NCBI RefSeq assembly: GCF_019459225.1
Contig: NZ_JAIAZY010000017.1
Location: 21,063 to 85,062, forward strand
Direction of reading: 5' to 3'
Source of the DNA: Bacillus sp. IITD106
GTDB taxonomy: Bacteria > Bacillota > Bacilli > Bacillales > Bacillaceae_C
DNA: 64,000 nt
The notes beneath the pieces were generated by a model. That model saw only the letters and a program-made list of their open reading frames with translations. It made no database searches and was not told the DNA's origin. The position numbers were made by a program, and so were the translations under genes. This document shows, in pieces, positions 61,725 through 64,000 of this stretch (position 1 is the first letter of the stretch; every line of letters begins with the position of its first letter).

Positions 61725-63392
61725 TTAATTGCCAGCCAATTTTTCTTTATTTTCTTGCCATTTTTTAGTTTTGTACTCTAGCATTTTGTCATATCCTACT
61801 GCTTGGGCATCTTTTTCTGCTTGATCTAAGATTTTTAGAACTTCTTCTTCGCTCTTCGCATGAAGCGCTTTTGCTCTTGCTTCGTCATAAATTTCGTTGA
61901 CACGTTGCTCTGTCATACCTTCTTCCGTTTCTGGAAGTGGGGATAGATTAGAGAATTCTGTACCATTTCCTTGAGTTCTCCAAGTAATATTCATTTGATA
62001 TTTTGTTTCCCAGTTTTGTTGATCTTCTGGCAACGTCATTTCATATGCTGTTTTGGATTTGTCGATATAAACTGTGTTACCAACCCACTGGAAGCTGTTA
62101 GTTGTATTCATTAATTTAGAAAGATTTTCAACGTCAGTTAAATATTTTTCTGTAAATACAGGTGCTTCTGCAATGCCTTCAACAGCTTGTGTTCCTTCCC
62201 AATATAAGCCTTCTGGTCCCCAGAAAATAGTACGTTGACCTTCTGGACCTACCATCCAGTCAAGGAAAGCAAAGATTGCTTCAGGATTTTTTGCAGCTTT
62301 CGTGATGACACTTACGTTCCAGCCAAGCTGATTCCATGTTCCTGGAGTGATTTTATCTTTATTCAATCCTTCTTTATGGATTGGCCAAATCATTTTAAGA
62401 CTTGCATCTGGATCTTGTGCTGTTAATTGTGTATGGGCAAAACTTGCATTTTCAGTAGGTGAGCTATCTGCATATACTGCAAATTTACCTGAAACAATTT
62501 TTTCTTTTACTTGCTCAGTAGTTTGAGTCAATGTATCTTGTGAAATTAATCTTTCACTATAAAGTTTGTTCATATAAACCATTGCTTCTCTAAATACAGG
62601 ATCTGTAAAGATTGAAGATAGTTTGTCACCATTTGGAACAAAATGACCACTCATGTAAAGGTTTGGATGCTCTTCTCCAAATGCAGAGTATAGAACATCA
62701 AGTCCGCCACCTTGTCCTGCTTCAAATGGTACGATATCTGGATATTTTTCTTTAACTTGCTTCAAGTATGCATATAGATCATCAGTCGTTTCTAATTTTG
62801 GTGAACCTAGTTCTTTATAGATTTTTTCATTTACGACATAACCTGTATTTCCATTTGGTTGTGTTGTATACCAGTTAGGAATTGCATATACATGTCCATC
62901 TTCAGCACGGAGCATGTTAAGAGTGGACTCACCAACCCATTCTTTAATATTAGGATACTTGTCAATATACTCATCAAGCGGTACGAGCATATCTGCTTCA
63001 CGAAGTCTATCTAAGTCGGCGTTGCGATCCAACCAAATAACGTCTGGAAGGTCGTTACCAACAATCATCGTGTTGAATTTTTGTGCAGCGTTACCACCAG
63101 AGCTAATAGGTTTTACATTAACTTTTTTGTTTTCTTTAATCCATTTTGTTGCTTCGTCTTCGCCCCAAGGTGGCATAGTGTACCAGTCATAGTGACCGTA
63201 CATTGTGTATTCTAGCTCGTCCTCTCCAAGAACGAAGCCGCTTTCACCTTTGTTACCCGAATCTTTTGATCCGCCTTTGTCTTCGCCTTTGCTGTCGCCG
63301 CCAGTACTATCTTTGGAGCAGCCGGACAGTACACTAAAGGCCATAAGCAGAGCAACTAAAGATAAAGTCAAAAACTTCATTTTGTTTCTCAT
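61725..63392 (-). CDS. Sugar-binding lipoprotein, LplA/YtcQ-like (copy 1)
   Basis: 555 residues; same layout as copy 2, with lipobox LSGC, charged Gly/Asp/Lys linker, and LEYTMYGHYDWYTMPPWGEDEATKWI, DLPDVIWLDRNADLDRL and NVSVITKAAKNPEAIFAFLDWMVGPEGQRTIFWGPEGLYWEGT. AGGGGGAAAAGTA precedes the ATG. It lies 56 bp downstream of a permease gene, so this copy keeps the operon position and copy 2 is probably the duplicate. The ligand is unknown. Confidence 0.88.
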   Translation of the reverse strand: MRNKMKFLTLSLVALLMAFSVLSGCSKDSTGGDSKGEDKGGSKDSGNKGESGFVLGEDELEYTMYGHYDWYTMPPWGEDEATKWIKENKKVNVKPISSGGNAAQKFNTMIVGNDLPDVIWLDRNADLDRLREADMLVPLDEYIDKYPNIKEWVGESTLNMLRAEDGHVYAIPNWYTTQPNGNTGYVVNEKIYKELGSPKLETTDDLYAYLKQVKEKYPDIVPFEAGQGGGLDVLYSAFGEEHPNLYMSGHFVPNGDKLSSIFTDPVFREAMVYMNKLYSERLISQDTLTQTTEQVKEKIVSGKFAVYADSSPTENASFAHTQLTAQDPDASLKMIWPIHKEGLNKDKITPGTWNQLGWNVSVITKAAKNPEAIFAFLDWMVGPEGQRTIFWGPEGLYWEGTQAVEGIAEAPVFTEKYLTDVENLSKLMNTTNSFQWVGNTVYIDKSKTAYEMTLPEDQQNWETKYQMNITWRTQGNGTEFSNLSPLPETEEGMTEQRVNEIYDEARAKALHAKSEEEVLKILDQAEKDAQAVGYDKMLEYKTKKWQENKEKLAGN

Positions 63393-63448
63393 TACTTTTC
63401 CCCCTTGATTTTTTATATATTTAAAGCTTGCGCCTTAAACCAAGTTGA

Positions 63449-64000
63449 TTACCCTTTCAAAGATCCAACTAATACCCCTTTAACGAAGTATTTCTGAACG
63501 AATGGGTATACACAAATAATTGGTATCGTTGCAACCATCATGGTCGCCATCGATAGGGATTTTGTAGAGACTGACTTTAATTTCTGCATATGAGACGCTG
63601 CTGTCGAATCAGCCTGTGCCATTTGCTCCGTCATAATGTTGGAGCTAAGGATTTGCTGTAGCATTGTTTGGATTGGCAATAATTTTTGATCTGAAATATA
63701 GATGCTTGGAGAGAACCAATCATTCCAATGATAAACAGCTGTAAATAACGACAATGTTGCGATGACTGGACCGGAAAGTGGGAGGATGATTCGGAAGAAG
63801 GTCCCCCAATATCCACATCCATCAACTTTAGCGGATTCTTCCAGCCCTGCAGGCAAGCCTTGGAAGAAGGTCCGGAAAATGATCATATTCCATACGCTAA
63901 TTAAGCCTGGAATAATCATGACCCAAAATGTATTGAAAAGTCCTAACCCTCTGATCAATAAGAAAGTAGGAATCAAACCACCACTGAAAAACATCGTGAT
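63449..64000 (-). CDS. Sugar ABC transporter permease, LplC/YtcP-like (partial)
   Basis: At least 183 C-terminal residues; the frame continues past the right edge, so the start is missing. ITMFFSGGLIPTFLLIRGLGLFNTFWVMIIPGLISVWNMIIF and the EAA loop LEESAKVDGCGYWGTFFRIILPLSGPV are typical of the LplC/YtcP branch of CUT1 permeases, and the tail ends VGSLKG. Four hydrophobic segments are visible. A partner permease should follow to the right. Confidence 0.88.
   Translation of the reverse strand: MTMFFSGGLIPTFLLIRGLGLFNTFWVMIIPGLISVWNMIIFRTFFQGLPAGLEESAKVDGCGYWGTFFRIILPLSGPVIATLSLFTAVYHWNDWFSPSIYISDQKLLPIQTMLQQILSSNIMTEQMAQADSTAASHMQKLKSVSTKSLSMATMMVATIPIICVYPFVQKYFVKGVLVGSLKG

Overview
The window looks like chromosome from a spore-forming, low-GC member of the Bacillaceae. 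The evidence is a yusE/gcvH/yusI/fadEAN/fadM block in Bacillus subtilis order, three CotF-type coat genes, an appDFABC operon in B. subtilis gene order, SAM-I and FadR control sites, and a tmRNA with a Bacillus-like tag. Ribosome binding sites are strong (AGGAGG-like) and several genes start with TTG or GTG. I see no prophage, plasmid or CRISPR genes.

Layout. 1-9.7 kb: a SAM-I riboswitch reading off the left edge, YusE thioredoxin, a 51-bp tandem repeat array, a NERD-domain protein, GcvH, YusI and the FadN-FadA-FadE beta-oxidation operon with a consensus FadR operator, then proline dehydrogenase. 9.8-14.7 kb: two coat genes, a solo tnpB element with its RNA end, a RodA/FtsW-type protein, a WCPDC thioredoxin, a third coat gene and a 48-residue membrane protein. 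14.7-25.1 kb: the appDFABC oligopeptide importer, a heterodimeric ABC exporter (YfiC/YfiB type) and a CarD-like regulator. 25.3-32.7 kb: a melibiose/raffinose-type region (permeases, binding protein, LacI repressor, DUF624 protein, GH4 alpha-galactosidase, AraC activator). 33-42.5 kb: a second spaced array, an oxidoreductase and a maltodextrin cluster (LacI regulator, MdxG, MdxF, MdxE, lipoprotein alpha-amylase, divergent maltogenic amylase). 42.6-51.1 kb: MatE-like and MFS transporters, an oxidoreductase and a third sugar ABC importer. 51.7-53.7 kb: an AraC gene followed by one intact and two frame-broken small genes. 54.1-57.8 kb: a type I toxin/antisense locus, an ankyrin lipoprotein and tandem amidohydrolases. 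58.0-58.7 kb: ssrA. 58.8-64 kb: a fourth sugar ABC locus with duplicated binding proteins.

The most notable element is the tmRNA gene (58019-58659, minus strand). Its T-loop is split by a 275-nt sequence that folds as a subgroup IA group I intron: P1 with a U-G pair at the splice site, P2, P3, P8, the AAGATATAGTC P7 strand and a terminal G. Removing it restores a normal tRNA-like domain, so trans-translation in this organism should depend on RNA splicing.

Second is a pair of intergenic arrays (798-1110 and 32787-32923). They use different core motifs (TCGA; GGACA/TGTCC) but share almost the same spacing, alternating about 21-22 and 30 bp, which is about 2 and 3 helical turns.

The four CUT1-type sugar importers have no ATPase gene here, so they presumably share an MsmX-like ATPase encoded elsewhere. 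Most binding-protein genes are followed by an intercistronic stem-loop, as expected where the binding protein must outnumber its permease. All functional calls rest on reading motifs and recalled family knowledge; no database search was run.
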